Below are positions 10,600 to 20,925 of a stretch of DNA of 64,000 nt, piece by piece. The notes beneath the pieces were generated by a model. The model was given only the letters and a program-made list of their open reading frames with translations, had not been told where the DNA came from and searched no databases. Position 1 is the first letter of the stretch; every line of letters begins with the position of its first letter. A program made the position numbers and the translations under genes. The DNA comes from Elephas maximus indicus (lineage: Eukaryota; Chordata; Mammalia; Proboscidea; Elephantidae): the NCBI RefSeq assembly GCF_024166365.1, contig NC_064825.1, positions 103,244,480-103,308,479 on the forward strand. Reading direction: 5' to 3'.

Positions 10600-11990
10600 T
10601 CAATCAAGTGCCATCCCTACCACCATGGGATCCAACCAGCCCCATTGTAGTTAGGTGTCTTGCTTCAATTAGGGCAGTTCCCACAGTCAAATCTCACATA
10701 AAGTAGAAATCACAGCCGTCTTCAAGGATGCTGGAGCTCCCTTCACAAATTTGTTCCTCAGAATTGTGGTAAAATGTGTCCTCCCAGCACTGTGTGTGTG
10801 GGTCTATGGATCCAACCTGATAAATCCATTCTAACATGCCAATTTTCCTAAGCCCTTTGGATACCTTCTTCTATCATATACCAAGGCAGGTCTGGCACTT
10901 CAACTTGATTTAGTGTAGACCACCGCTTAATTCATGCCTCAGTGAACCAACTAAATAAATGATTAGATCCTTCTCTAACCCTTTGAGCTGAAACATTGAG
11001 TAAAGGATCTGTACTTAGCAGGCCAGATCAATAAACTCAGAGCGACCCAGCTTTACGTTCCTTGCACCATCACTCCACACCCTTCATAGCCATCATCACA
11101 CACATTTCCCAGGTTTCTGTTTGTACATATTAGACATGTCAAGTAGTTCTTTTGGAGTGTACGATACTTCCTCCCAGGTCACACTTTGTACTTCACCTTT
11201 TGGGGCTCTCTGGGACTTAAGTCTAGTTTTAGGTCTAGAAGCAAAATTGGGTGGTGGGGATGGGCCCTGGGACATTCAGCAATGCCTTGTAAGGTATCAG
11301 CCCCAAGTGATGGCCCAAGCAATGACTCAGACGCCACCCCAGGTGGTATACAAAGGCTCTTTAGACATAGCTGAGTAAACCTTACCAGATCAAAGTGGAG
11401 GGAAAAATGGTTTTGCTGGGGAGGATGGGTTAGCAGACAAAGGTGGAGTAATCCCTTCAGATGGGAGGGCTGGTTTTGTTGGCAGGAGTGATTCAATGGC
11501 ATTTAGGGTCTCCCCCAGTGTTCCCAGCTTCCCAGTTACCTGCCCATATGGCCCCATCCCAAGTTTCAGAATCTGATTTCTTCCCAATCAGTGCTTTTAC
11601 TTTAACTTCAGACACCATTCAAGGCTGGCAATTTAATTGGTGTTGTAATACAGCCACTCTTATGATAAGACTCTGGGTTTGGTTTTCAGCAATATCGGCT
11701 CTGTTACTACAAGACGTAATGCTTTCTTTCAGGGCACAAGTGACAACTTTGAAGTTTTTCATGTGCCACTTGAGCTATGTGACTCTGAAGCCCTGAGCTC
11801 TCTTTCACCACTTTGTCTAGTGAAAGTAGGACCAACCAAGCAGCTTCCCTATACTTCTCATTCTGACAAAACTGTAGAAAAGTACCAAAAATGTGATCAG
11901 CCAGAGCCTCTCCTCTCACCAATATGTGATCTATTTGGTGGTGATATTTTGCATGTTAATATCACCACTGCATTCCATGGAGTAAGCAGT
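10600..11990 (-). pseudogene. Probable ERVL gag remnant
   Basis: This part lies between the protease remnant and the primer site, where gag belongs. Minus-strand frames at 11922-11707, 11587-11390 and 11502-11179 are moderately open and rich in Pro, Leu and Lys, but I see no intact capsid motif or zinc knuckle. The assignment rests mainly on position. Confidence 0.5.
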
Positions 11991-12092
11991 TCCCTCTTTA
12001 CTACTGAATGCAGAGTCATCAGCACCTTTAAGACTAGTCAGACCTGAGAACCAATTTAGAAAACTCTTCGTTATGATTTCCTTTCTCTAGAA

Positions 12093-12107
12093 CCACTTTT
12101 GGTACAA
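12093..12107 (-). other. Primer-binding site, tRNA-Leu-like
   Basis: The minus strand reads TTTTGTACCAAAAGTGG just downstream of the 5' LTR. This resembles the complement of a tRNA-Leu 3' end (TGGTACCAGGAGTGG), with a few substitutions. A tRNA-Leu primer is typical of ERVL. Confidence 0.6.
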
Positions 12108-12111
12108 AACG

Positions 12112-13184
12112 TCTTAGGCTGTGTTCTCTAGAGAAGCAAAACCAGTGAAGCGTATGTATATTTACACATTAATGTATTGTTATGGATTGAATTGCGTTCC
12201 CCCAAAATGATTCCCAGTATTGTGATTGTCCACCATTTAGTCATCTGTTGTGATTATCCTGTGTTGTAAATTCTAACCTCTGTGATGTTAATGAGGCAAA
12301 ATTAGAGGCAGTTATGTTAATGAGGCAGGACTCAATCTACAGGGTTAGGTTTTATCTTGAGTCAATCTCTTTTGAGATATAAAAGAATGAATTGTGCAGA
12401 GAGAGATGGAACCTTATTACCATGAAGCAAGAAGAGCCAGGAGTGATGTGTGTCCTTTGGACCCAGGGTTCCTGCACTAAAAGGCTCCTAGACCAGGAAA
12501 AGATTGATGACAAGGAACTTTCCCCAGAGCCAACAAAGACAGAAAGACTTCTCCTGGAGCTGGCTCCCTGAATTTGGACTTCTAGCCTCTTAAACTGCGA
12601 GAGAATAAATTTCTGTTTGTTAAAGCCATACATTTGTGATATTTCTGTTATAGCAGCACTAGGTAACTAAGACGTAAACACACACAGAGATGGAGATATT
12701 TATCCCAAGGAAATGGCTCATGCTGTTGTGGAGGCTAGCATGTCTCAAAGTTTGTGGGTCAGGCATTGGCTGGAGGCTTTTCCTGATTCATATGACAGCA
12801 GGGGCTGACGAACCCAGAGTCCACAGGTCAGATGTCCGCAGGTCGAAGCCCAAAGTCAGCAGATCAGGTGACAGGATGCTGGCTCATGTCCCAAGAACTG
12901 GAGGTCAGATGATGTCAAGCTAGAAACAGCATCCAGAGCAAGGAAGTATATTTTCCCAGAATGTCCATACATATATTGGGTGTAGGCCACACCCCCAGGG
13001 AAACTCCCCTTACAACTGACTGGCTGATTACATCAGATCACATCCTGGAGGTGATTAAGTTGTATCACAAAATGGAGGATAATTAAGTCATATCACGAAA
13101 CGGAGGATAATCACATCAGAAGATAATTACGTAATACAGAGAATCATGGCCTAGCCAAGCTGACACATAACATTAACTATCACA
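12112..13184 (-). mobile_element. 5' LTR of ERVL-type provirus, interrupted
   Basis: Partner of the LTR at 5193-5747. The LTR sequence runs 12112-12177, is interrupted by a MaLR LTR, and resumes at about 12675-13184, ending ACTATCACA like the left copy. On the minus strand it starts with TGTGATAG. The flanks of the whole provirus are ATAAC (left) and GTGAC (right), consistent with a decayed 5 bp target duplication of ATGAC in an RTE. Confidence 0.83.
12178..12674 (+). mobile_element. MaLR (MLT1-like) LTR inside the ERVL LTR
   Basis: Begins TGTTATGGATTGAATTGCGTTCCCCCAAAATG and ends GTTATAGCAGCACTAGGTAACTAAGAC, the start and end shared with the LTRs at 30.1 and 40.4 kb. An AATAAATTTCTGTTTGTTAAAGCC block near the 3' end contains the polyadenylation signal. 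It interrupts the 5' LTR, so it is younger than the provirus. Confidence 0.87.
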
Positions 13185-13362
13185 GTGACTGAGGTGTGCC
13201 TGGCCCAAGCCATGGTATTTTCAACAGCCTCATGTACATGGGAAATTTGGACAAGGAAAAAGAAGAATTGATGCCTGTGAATTATGGTGTTGGTGAAGAA
13301 TATTAAATATGCCATAGACTGCCAGAAGAACAAACAAGCTGGTCTTGCTTGCTTTGGACATC
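13185..13362 (+). mobile_element. Right part of the split RTE LINE
   Basis: Continues the RTE sequence broken off at 5192: GTGACTGAGGTGTGCCTGGCCCAAGCCATGG joins onto AAGATGTCACTTTGAT in the usual RTE order. It then breaks off at about 13362 without the normal RTE 3' end. Confidence 0.8.
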
Positions 13363-13375
13363 GGTTTACACTTTC

Positions 13376-13790
13376 ATAACCATAATCTCATGGTGCAGGA
13401 AAAGTACTAAGCTTTCCATTTAGGGACTGGGAAACTGAATCTCAGAGAAGAAGAGGGATTAGCCACTGCTAGCGTGCGTCTGATCTATCCTCAGACTCAA
13501 TGCGTGGGCTCTGCTGTCACACCACAGCTCACCTCTAGGCCAGAGCTGAGCCTCTAATTCTTGAGCTTCAGGAACACAAACATGCCCAGAGTTCCATCTC
13601 CCAGGCCCAGAGCAAACAATGCTACACGCAAAATCCAATGACCCTGTGAGGCAAGTATTGTCATCTCCATTTTATTGATGAGAAACTGAGGCTCAGAAGG
13701 TAAATATCCTACTCAAAATCATGTAGCTGGGAAGTATCCGGAATCTGAACCCAGGCCTGTCCGCTTGCTCTTTCCACTACCCCATGCTGC
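13376..13790 (-). repeat. Two MIR-like fragments
   Basis: Reversed MIR core blocks are seen at 13376-13520 (GGGACTGGGAAACTGAATCTCAGAGAAG) and 13640-13790 (TTTTATTGATGAGAAACTGAGGCTCAGAAGG, ATGTAGCTGGGAAGT, GAACCCAGGCCTG). Confidence 0.8.
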
Positions 13791-14190
13791 CCCTGTGTGC
13801 AGAAAGGATTCCTGAAGGCGCTGCAATCCCAGCATAGCCACTGTGGTTGCTCCCATCAAACCAGCCCCAGGCTGGCCTTCAAACCAAATCTGGGACGTCA
13901 GCCCAGCTTTCCTGTTGGGCCGCCAACAGGGCTTTTGTGGATAAAACACGATAGAAAATGGAGTGTAGCTGATTAGGTCCAAGAGATAACAAGGCCAGGC
14001 CAGGCGGGTTCTTTGTCTGAGACAGCCTGGGAAAAATGCAGCGGGGTCAGAGCTGCCTCTAGTGTTACTGCTGAGGGGGTGAGCGTGCCAGGGGGCGTTC
14101 TTCATCTTTGAGAAGCACCCCAGTCAGTAGAGCTGAAGGGCCCATCGGATCTACCCCCTTGGCGGTAAAAAATTACCCCGAGCCCATTAG
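13791..14190. other. No gene recognised
   Basis: GC-richer than its surroundings. A 128-residue minus-strand frame (14105-13719) runs through the MIR at its end and shows no domain, so I do not call it a gene. Confidence 0.45.
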
Positions 14191-14330
14191 TTTCTATGAC
14201 AGAAAGACAGAATCAGGATATTGTGGACTGAGTATTGACCTGGGGTCACCTACTGTCTGTGGTCTTGAGAAGTCACTTCCCCAGTTTGGGCCTCAGTTTC
14301 CTCATCTGAAATATGGGGGAGATGGGTGAA
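14191..14330 (+). repeat. MIR-type SINE
   Basis: Forward MIR blocks: GACCTGGGGTCACC, GAGAAGTCACTTCCCCAGTTTGGGCCTCAGTTTCCTCATCTGAAATATGGG. Confidence 0.82.
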
Positions 14331-14462
14331 TTCAGGGCTCTGCCACCTTTCTTCTTGATTTATCCTGTATGTGTTTAGCAGTCTGGAAGAATGTGAATAT
14401 TCCAAGAGTCCTCCTTAACAGGACATCAAGGTTCTATTGTTGATAGATATACATCAATCAAA

Positions 14463-14722
14463 GGAGCCCTGGTGGTGCAGTGGTTAAAGCGCTCGGTTGC
14501 TAACCAAAACATGAGCTGTTCGAATCCAGCAGTTGCTCCTCAGGAGAAAGATGTGGCATCCTGCTTCTGTAAAGATTAACACCAAACCAGAACCAAACCC
14601 AGTGCAGTTGAGTTGATTCGGACTCATACACGACCTTGGAAATCCTATGGGGCAATTCTACTCTGTCCTATAGGGTCACTATGAGTCAGAACTGACTTGA
14701 TGGCAATGGTTTTTTTTTTTTT
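14463..14722 (+). mobile_element. AfroSINE with an internal inverted SINE segment
   Basis: Head GGAGCCCTGGTGGTGCAGTG and tail GAGTCAGAACTGACTTGATGG are normal. The body is broken right after GTAAAGATTA by about 52 bases (ACCAAACC...GACTCATACACGA) that match the 3' end of an AfroSINE in reverse orientation; the body then resumes with CCTTGGAAATCC. Flanks ATACATCAATCA (left) and ATATATCAATCA (right) form a target duplication, so the whole mosaic behaves as one insertion. Confidence 0.88.
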
Positions 14723-14790
14723 CATATATCAATCAATTCACATTTTCTTCCCTATTTACTCACATTTACTCATCAGCTGGCCAAAATCAA

Positions 14791-14935
14791 AGCAGTGGTC
14801 GCTCAGTGGTGGAATTCTTGCCTTCCATGTGGGAGACTGGTGTTTGATTCCTAACCGATGCACCTCATGCGTAGCCACCACCCATCTGTCATTGGAGGCT
14901 TTTGTGTTCCTGTGATGGTGGCCTGCGGTTGTGGA
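14791..14935 (+). mobile_element. tRNA-Gly-headed SINE fragment
   Basis: Positions 14792-14862 resemble tRNA-Gly: GTGGTCGCTCAGTGGTGGAATTCTTGCC gives the D arm, CTTCCAT the anticodon loop (TCC), and TTTGATTCCTAACC the T arm. The 5' and 3' acceptor strands pair poorly and a non-tRNA body follows (CCTCATGCGTAGCCACCACC, GTGGAGGC-like block), so it is a SINE and not a tRNA gene. The same head and body order is seen on the minus strand at 28.3-29.1 kb. Confidence 0.72.
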
Positions 14936-15670
14936 GGGGCAGGACTGAACTCAGGGCCTTGCCTCTGCACAGCTGCTGAGCCACCTTGCGGGTGGTGAGT
15001 GGTGTTTTGCAGTCTTGGGAAGTGTTGTATATGAAGAGCTGGTCCAATCCCTCTTACTTTACAAAAGTGAAAGGGGGCATTAGTGACTTGCCCAAGGTAC
15101 CCAGTGCCCTGGCATTAAAATTGGGCCTCCAGCCTCCCCATGCACTGTACTCTTATTGCCAAAGAAAAACCATTCCTGTGTTCTGTGAGAGCCTCCATTG
15201 GAAGCTACTGCTTTGAGGAGTAAAGGGCAATGATAAACAGTGTAGGGGGGAAACAGGCAATGTAGGTAAGCAAGAAGAAGAAAATGAGAAGGGGAATTTA
15301 CCTCTCTGCTTCTCTGCAAAGGGGTGATTCGATGCCCTGGTACTTTTGCTTAAGTTTAGCAGGGCCATTCTGAGATGCACTGGAGCCTGGCTTAAAACCC
15401 AACTGCAGGTGAACTCGTTCTTGTTGGCAGGCTCAAGGCCTCGCACTCACTCTTCTTTATTTTTTGGAGGGCTGCCTGTGGTCAGAATGCCTAGTGAAGG
15501 GAAGCAGCCACCAGTGGAGCAATGAAAGAGAGGGTGCTTCTCCTAGCTAGGCGGGGAGGAGGGCTTCTTGGTGGGGCAGCCTAGAGGATGGGGTGGCCCC
15601 TGAGACAGGTGGATAAATCTACAAGGACGTTTGCTCTGCAGGAAGATTTGCCTCCCTCTAATGCCCACCT
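14936..15670. other. No gene recognised; one MIR-like patch
   Basis: A reversed MIR-like patch (CTTTACAAAAGTGAAAGGGGG, GACTTGCCCAAGGTA) lies at about 15045-15150. The frames at 14986-15446 on both strands overlap each other and have no recognised domain. Confidence 0.5.
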
Positions 15671-15671
15671 T

Positions 15672-15852
15672 TGGGTCTCTGCATGGCACAAATAGTTAAG
15701 CTGTCAATTACTAACTGAAGGTTGGTGGTTTGAACTTACCCAGAGGTGCCTCAGAAGAAAGGCCTGGCAATCTGCTTCCAAAAGGTCACAGCCTTGAAAA
15801 CTTAATGGGGCAAAGTTCTCCCCTGCAATAGACTCAATGGCAACTGGTTAAT
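15672..15852 (+). mobile_element. Old AfroSINE copy
   Basis: Diverged copy: GGTCTCTGCATGGCACAAATAGTTAAG head, GGTGGTTTGAACTTACC box B, AAAAGGTCACAGCCTTGAAAAC body, ending CAATAGACTCAATGGCAAC. Confidence 0.78.
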
Positions 15853-15989
15853 GCCCACCTTAGAGACTGGCCCTCCGTTCGTACAACATAATAAATAGCT
15901 GCTTCCAGGTCCATTTTGGTACTGAAACCCTCTGCTTCCTATGCCCATTAAAAAACAAAACAAAACTGTCCAAAGCTTCATCCACAGAA

Positions 15990-16475
15990 TTTCAGAGTAC
16001 CAGGTCTGAAAAGGGTCTTAGAGCCCACCTAGTTCAACAACCCCACTTACTTAAATTAATGGTGGAGAAACTGAGCTTCAGAGATGGAAACTGGTTCACC
16101 AAAGGTCACATGGTAAGTTTCTGGCAGTGCCAGGCCTAAGACTTAGTCCTATTCTCTGTGTTCTCAGGCTTGGCACCAATTTCAGACAAACGGGAAAAGT
16201 GTTCTCAGCCAGCATGGGATAATGAAAGGGAGTCAGTGACTATAATTAAGTAATTAGTAGCCCTAATTCGATAAACATAATCATGAACTGAAATTTATGG
16301 AGAGTGTATTATATGCTAGCAGTTTTATAGCCACTATCTCATATAATTTTCACGCTAACCCATAAAAGAGGTGTTATTTTCCAAGTTTATTCAAATGAGA
16401 AAACTGAGGCTTACAGAAGTGTTGTAACTTGCCCATATTCACACAGCCTACAAATAGGTGAGTGAGGGTTAGGAC
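15990..16475 (-). repeat. MIR-type and related ancient repeat fragments
   Basis: Reversed blocks at 16010-16170 (GGTGGAGAAACTGAGCTTCAGAGATGG, GGTCACATGGTAAG) and 16285-16475 (ATGAGAAAACTGAGGCTTACAGAAG, AACTTGCCCATATTCACACAGCC) match MIR-type SINEs. Confidence 0.75.
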
Positions 16476-16510
16476 TTAGGTGTGCCTGATGGAAAGCCCT
16501 ATCTCCAAGC

Positions 16511-16902
16511 CACGGTGTTGCTGCTGTTGTTAGGTGCCGCTGAGTTGATTCCGACTCATAGCGACCCTATTGCACAACAGATCGAGACACTGCTGGGTCC
16601 TGCACCATCCTCACAATCCTTGCTACATTTGAGCCCATTGTTGCAGCTGTTGTGCCACTCCATCTTGTTGAGGGTCTTTCTCTTTTTTGATGACCCTCTA
16701 CCTTACTAAGCATGATGCCCTCCTCCAGGGACTGGTCTCTCCTGATAACATGTCCAAATAACTTGAGACGAGGTCTTGCCATCCTCGCTTCCAAGGAGCA
16801 CTCTGGGTGTACTTCTTCCAAGACAGGTTTGTTTTTTCTTCTGGCAGCCCATGGTATATTCAATATTCTTCACCAACACCATAATTCAAAGCCACTACAC
16901 CA
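16511..16902 (-). mobile_element. RTE LINE 3' end fragment
   Basis: Plus strand begins GTTGTTAGGTGCCGCTGAGTTGATTCCGACTCATAGCGACCC, the reversed RTE 3' end, and continues through the RT C-terminal region to TTCACCAACACCATAATTCAAAG. On the minus strand the frame 16863-16567 covers this region but has lost the rest of the enzyme. 5' truncated. Confidence 0.88.
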
Positions 16903-16954
16903 ATATTAAATGATTCTGTGAGATCTGGTCTGAAATGAGACAGAGACACAATTT

Positions 16955-17098
16955 ATAATTTTGGTTGGCAGCCTAGGCCTTAACCATTGTACCACCAGGG
17001 CTCCCCTGTAAAGATTACAGCCTAGCAAACCGTATGAGGCTGTTGTACTCTGTCACATGGGCAAGAATTGATTCCACGGCACCTAACAACAACAAACA
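16955..17098. mobile_element. Two AfroSINE pieces in opposite orientation
   Basis: Positions 16960-17005 are a minus-strand AfroSINE head (CCTTAACCATTGTACCACCAGGGCTCCCC). They abut directly on a plus-strand 3' half beginning TGTAAAGATTACAGCCTAGC and ending CCACGGCACCTAACAACAAC. The junction falls at the same AAAGATTACAG body position that is broken in other copies here. Confidence 0.8.
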
Positions 17099-17154
17099 AA
17101 TTCCCAGGTGATGCTGATGCTGCTGGTCTGGGGACCACACCCAGAGAATCACTG
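17099..17154 (+). mobile_element. MER5A-like fragment
   Basis: TTCCCAGGTGATGCTGATGCTGCTGGTCTGGGGACCACA..GAGAATCACTG matches the 3' end of the MER5A hAT-Charlie MITE. A larger copy lies at 58.9 kb. Confidence 0.85.
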
Positions 17155-19500
17155 ATTTAAAGAAATCATTTAAAGGTTTGTGTCACCTGATTTTCTTGCA
17201 TTGGGTCTTACCTTCCAAGTAACTATTTAGGAGCAGAGCTGCTACACCTTTGAAGAGATTCTTGTCTCAGTGAAATAGATTCCGGTAGTCGGGAAATAAG
17301 GGAAACAATGTTATCACTTGATTTTCTAACTACCATTTCAAAAGGGTTGCAGAGGGGTCTCCCTGAATTATCAGGAAGGCTAAAGAATTAGGCGACAAAG
17401 CACAAGGGGCGGAAAAGAATGAACTCCACGCATTTTTGCAGAACCTGCCCTATTTTTCTCAAGATTTAAGGTCGTAAGGGAGAGTGTTCCCAGCTGAGCT
17501 TAGATCACACTGCCATTCCTGAGCCATCACAGTGGCCAGAGGAATATGATGCTCTGATTGGCCAAACCTGAGTCACATGCCCACCCCTGGGGCAGGAAGT
17601 GAAATGAACTCCCGGAAATGAACTCCATGGGAGGTACAGAGCCTGAGAAGGGGCGGGAGGTGGCCCCCCTAGAAAGAGGACACCAGAAAGAAGGGCCAAT
17701 GGATACAGGATCCAAAACCACATATGGGCATAACAGAGGGGCCGTCCTTTCTTGTTGCCAAGCAACCATTTACCTTTTAATTCTGGTTACTCTTTTCCAC
17801 AAAGTTGTAGCACAAGGGCTGACCTTTTTGCAGGTGGAAGAGGGCCAAACCCAGGAGGACGGGTGAGGCGGAAAGAGATCTGGGCTGGAGATTCAGATTT
17901 TAGGGCTGGTTCTGTTACGAAGCTTACACACAGACTTCCTTTCCTCCCCAAGTCTCAGTTTCTTCAGCTGTGAAATGAGAGGAGAGAATTTCTGTGGGCC
18001 CTGGGAACTCGGATGAGCTCTTCCCCTGCCTGGTCTGCCCTTCATCCTTTCTTCAAATAGTTGCTCCTGTTGCTTCTGTTTCATTCAGGCCTCCCGTAAT
18101 GATCTTATCCAGGCAGCCCCCTGCTTTCACCCCTCAGTTACTCTCTTTTTTGGCAGCCTATTTATTTGCTCTATAATGCTTACCACAATTTGTATTTAGT
18201 GTGTGTTTGCTTGCTTAGCTGCTTATTGCCTGGCTCCACTACACTGTGAGCAAGCTTCATGAAGGCATGGCAGAGTACCTCTCTTGTTTCCTATTGTTTC
18301 TCCAGCACGTGTGGGCTCAAACATTTCTTGAATGTAAGAACAATGAATGCAAAAATGAGGAACCCTGTGTCTGTCTTCTTCAGAAGATTTTCCTCAAAGA
18401 TGCTATCCTGTGGGCATGTAATTCTAGGCATCCTGTGGGAACCAATAATAAATAATTAGACGCTGGCATAAGAAATAACTGGCTCAGCTCCCTTCTCCAG
18501 CCCTAAAACTGCCCATTCAGTGCGGAAGGGGCTGGTGATCCTCTCCCTCCAGTTCTTCTGCTTTGGAATATGTGCCTGACTGTATCCCACATTAGTAGGT
18601 TGGCCTATCTGGTCTGCTTCCTTAACCTTGACTATGCTCTTCCCCTCCTACATGTCCACAGGTGCAGGTGCCTGGACCCTCAAGCTTCTCTAAAACTGCT
18701 TTCAGGAAAAAGATCTGGTAAACTCAGGCACACTGGTGAATGAGAACAGACACTATAGTTTCATACCAAACAATTAAACCAAGATACTTAATTTTTGTGA
18801 CATTTCCTGTAGGACCAACTACAAAATTTATAGGGCTCAGCACAAAATGAAAATGCAGGCCTGTTGTTCAGAAATTATTGCAAATTTCAAGACGGTGACA
18901 GGAGAGCACTAGACCAAGTGCCGGGACCCGTCTAAGCATGGGTCCCACACCCATAAAGAGGCAGGCCAGAAGATTAGTTTGGATTCTCTGGGCTGACCCT
19001 GCTGTGTTTGTGGACACTGCAACTTCCAAGAGACACTTTTTCCATCAGCAAGAGGAGTACTGGTTCTAGACAGGACTCTGAGCAGCCACGAGAGTGGGGT
19101 ATATCAGGCCCACAAGAGCCTGCTGCCTACTTCTTTACCAAAAATTTCCCTTTAGACTGGATGGTTTCTAGCTAAGTCAGTTGGCTCAGAGCAGAGCCAG
19201 GTTTGTTTTCTTTTATCTGGTAGTCTAAGGAAGCAGGAAGGGTGTTTTTAGAAAAGTCCCCAGAAGGTAAACATGATGACATCCTTTTATTCTGTTTACA
19301 GGACACAATGGCATGGAGGGCATCTCTGTTGCCACCACATGCTACTGTTTACCTGTCCTTCACACACCTCCAGCAAGGCAGCCAGCTGCCATAGGGGCTC
19401 ATCCTTGGCGAACTTGGCCTTATTTTAGGGGAGAGGAGGGGCAGGGAGAGAAAGAGGACAGGCCCAGAGGTGTGAGTATGAATGAGAATGGGAAGGATTG
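17155..19500. other. Largely unassigned 2.3 kb stretch
   Basis: The longest run with few recognised repeats. A forward MIR-like patch (CCCAAGTCTCAGTTTCTTCAGCTGTGAAATGAG) lies at about 17900-17985. Positions 17500-17720 (CAGTGGCCAGAGGAATATGATGCTCTGATTGGCC) look like an ancient interspersed repeat that I cannot name. Several frames of 60-90 residues overlap on both strands and none has a domain, splice-site context or codon bias that I can support. A regulatory or exonic role cannot be tested here. Confidence 0.45.
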
Positions 19501-19504
19501 TGGC

Positions 19505-19702
19505 CAAAATCCATTGCTGTTGAGTTGATTCTGATTCATAGTGACATATAGGGCAGAACAGAACTGCCCCATAGGCTTTCCAAGGCTGAAATCTTCATGC
19601 AAGCAGACTCCATATCTTTCTCCCATAGAGCAGCTGGGGGGTTTGAAATGCCAAGCTTTCAGCTAGCATCCGAGTGCTTAACCACTGCATCACTGGACTC
19701 TT
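19505..19702 (-). mobile_element. AfroSINE
   Basis: Reversed copy: CCATTGCTGTTGAGTTGATTCTG at the left, CAAGCAGACTCCATATCTTTCTCCC in the body, GTGCTTAACCACTGCATCACTGG at the head. Confidence 0.88.
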
Positions 19703-19785
19703 TAGTGGCTTACAAGTCCTAAAAGTCACCAAGGGAAACTCTGAACTATATTCATCAAATTATTCAATCAATATGTATTTATAAA

Positions 19786-20130
19786 TGAGGAAGACAGTCC
19801 CTGGACGGCGGATGGGAGGAGTTAAGCCGCCATTTTCCCTCCATCAGGGCACAGTGCGACTGCGCTGATCGGATGACATCAGCATCATCACAAGAGCTGT
19901 CCACCAATGCTGATGGACCATGCCCTGAACATGCCCTGAAGAAGAACCCACCCCCTACTCTATTTCTTCCCCATATAAACCCCCTGCGCGTGCCGATGGA
20001 GGAGCCATCTTGGTGACGCACGTCTTGTTGTGCTTCTTTGCTTGGCCAACCAAATAAAGCTTTCTTCTTTCACCTTCACCTGAGTTGTGTCTCAGCGTGG
20101 CACCCAGTGAGACCTGGAGAGCCGGTAACA
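19786..20130 (+). mobile_element. Solo LTR, probably class I (ERV1)
   Basis: 345 bp with TG...CA ends (TGAGGAAG ... GGTAACA). It holds a TATA-type box CATATAAACC at 19971-19980 and an AATAAA polyadenylation signal at 20053-20058, followed by TTTCTTCTTTCACC and a short U5-like tail. Flanks are TAAA (left) and TAAG (right), consistent with a decayed 4 bp target duplication, which would fit a gamma-type retrovirus. No internal sequence adjoins. The promoter elements are intact to the eye; activity is unknown. Confidence 0.7.
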
Positions 20131-20925
20131 TAAGCACATATATAATCGTTGATTTAGTTAAAATAAATACAATGGTTGATTGAATTGGATTTATTTTTGA
20201 ATAGGCAATATATTCCATGGTCCAAAAGTTCCAGAAAGGTTTCTGGTAAAAAATTCCCTTCCCTGCCCCCAAGTAACCCAGGACCCCTTCCTGCAGGCAG
20301 TAACTAGCTTTTTTGTATCCTGGTAGAAAGAGTGTTTGCATAAGCAAGTAAATATGTATATATCCTCCCCCCTTGTTTTCACCAATGATAGCATACCTTA
20401 ACACTGTTCGGTACCTTGTTTTTTTCACTTAATGATATATCTGGAAAAGCATTTATTAGCTCACAAAGAGCTTCCTCGTTCTTTTATAGGCACGCTAGTA
20501 TTCTTGTTGTACAAATATATTGTCATTTATTTAACCAACTGGATATTTAGGTTGGTCAAGTCTACCAACAGTGGCAAACAAACAGTGGTGTAATAAATAA
20601 TTTTGATGATGGAGTTGAAAGATTCTCTTGGTTCCTTTAAGGAAACTGTTAAGAGTGAGGCTCACATTCCCGTTCACTGTCACTCAGAGTCAAAGAGTGT
20701 GTGCACTGCTAAATTTGATAGATACTACCTTTCAGCCCTCTGTGGAGTTCAACAAATATTTGTCAAGTGCCCACTTCCTGCTAACACTGTTGCAAAACAC
20801 TGGGCATACCGCAGTGACTCAACAAACTTGGCCCCTGCTCTTAGGAGGTTGCAGCCTGGGGAAGGGAGGGAGAGGAAAATGGAGACAAGACCCAACAATC
20901 TGCAAGAACCCATGGATGAATGAAC
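20131..20925. repeat. Ancient LINE-like fragments
   Basis: Positions 20160-20610 resemble decayed L1/HAL1-type sequence (CCTTGTTTTTTTCACTTAATGATATATCT, AACCAACTGGATATTTAGG). Positions 20735-20900 contain AACAAATATTTGTCAAGTGCCCAC and GGGCATACCGCAGTGACTCAACA, a common ancient mammalian repeat also seen near 26.0 and 38.4 kb. I cannot assign subfamilies by eye. Confidence 0.55.

Larger units (their letters stand above)
5748..12111 (-). mobile_element. ERVL-type (class III) provirus, internal region
   Basis: Lies between two related LTRs and reads on the minus strand in the order primer site, gag, protease, RT, RNase H, integrase, dUTPase. A dUTPase remnant after integrase and no trace of env are characteristic of ERVL. 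Every frame is broken by stops and frameshifts and key residues are lost: the protease DTG is DTA and the RT box is YIDN. A younger RTE LINE (8566-9510) separates the RT from the RNase H part. This is a defective fossil with no expected product. Confidence 0.88.

Noticed and set aside
11121..12047. Several plus-strand frames of 85-122 residues
   Set aside because: They lie antisense to the gag-like part of the provirus and have no domain.
13719..14105. 128-residue minus-strand frame as a gene
   Set aside because: It runs through a MIR fragment and has no recognisable motif.
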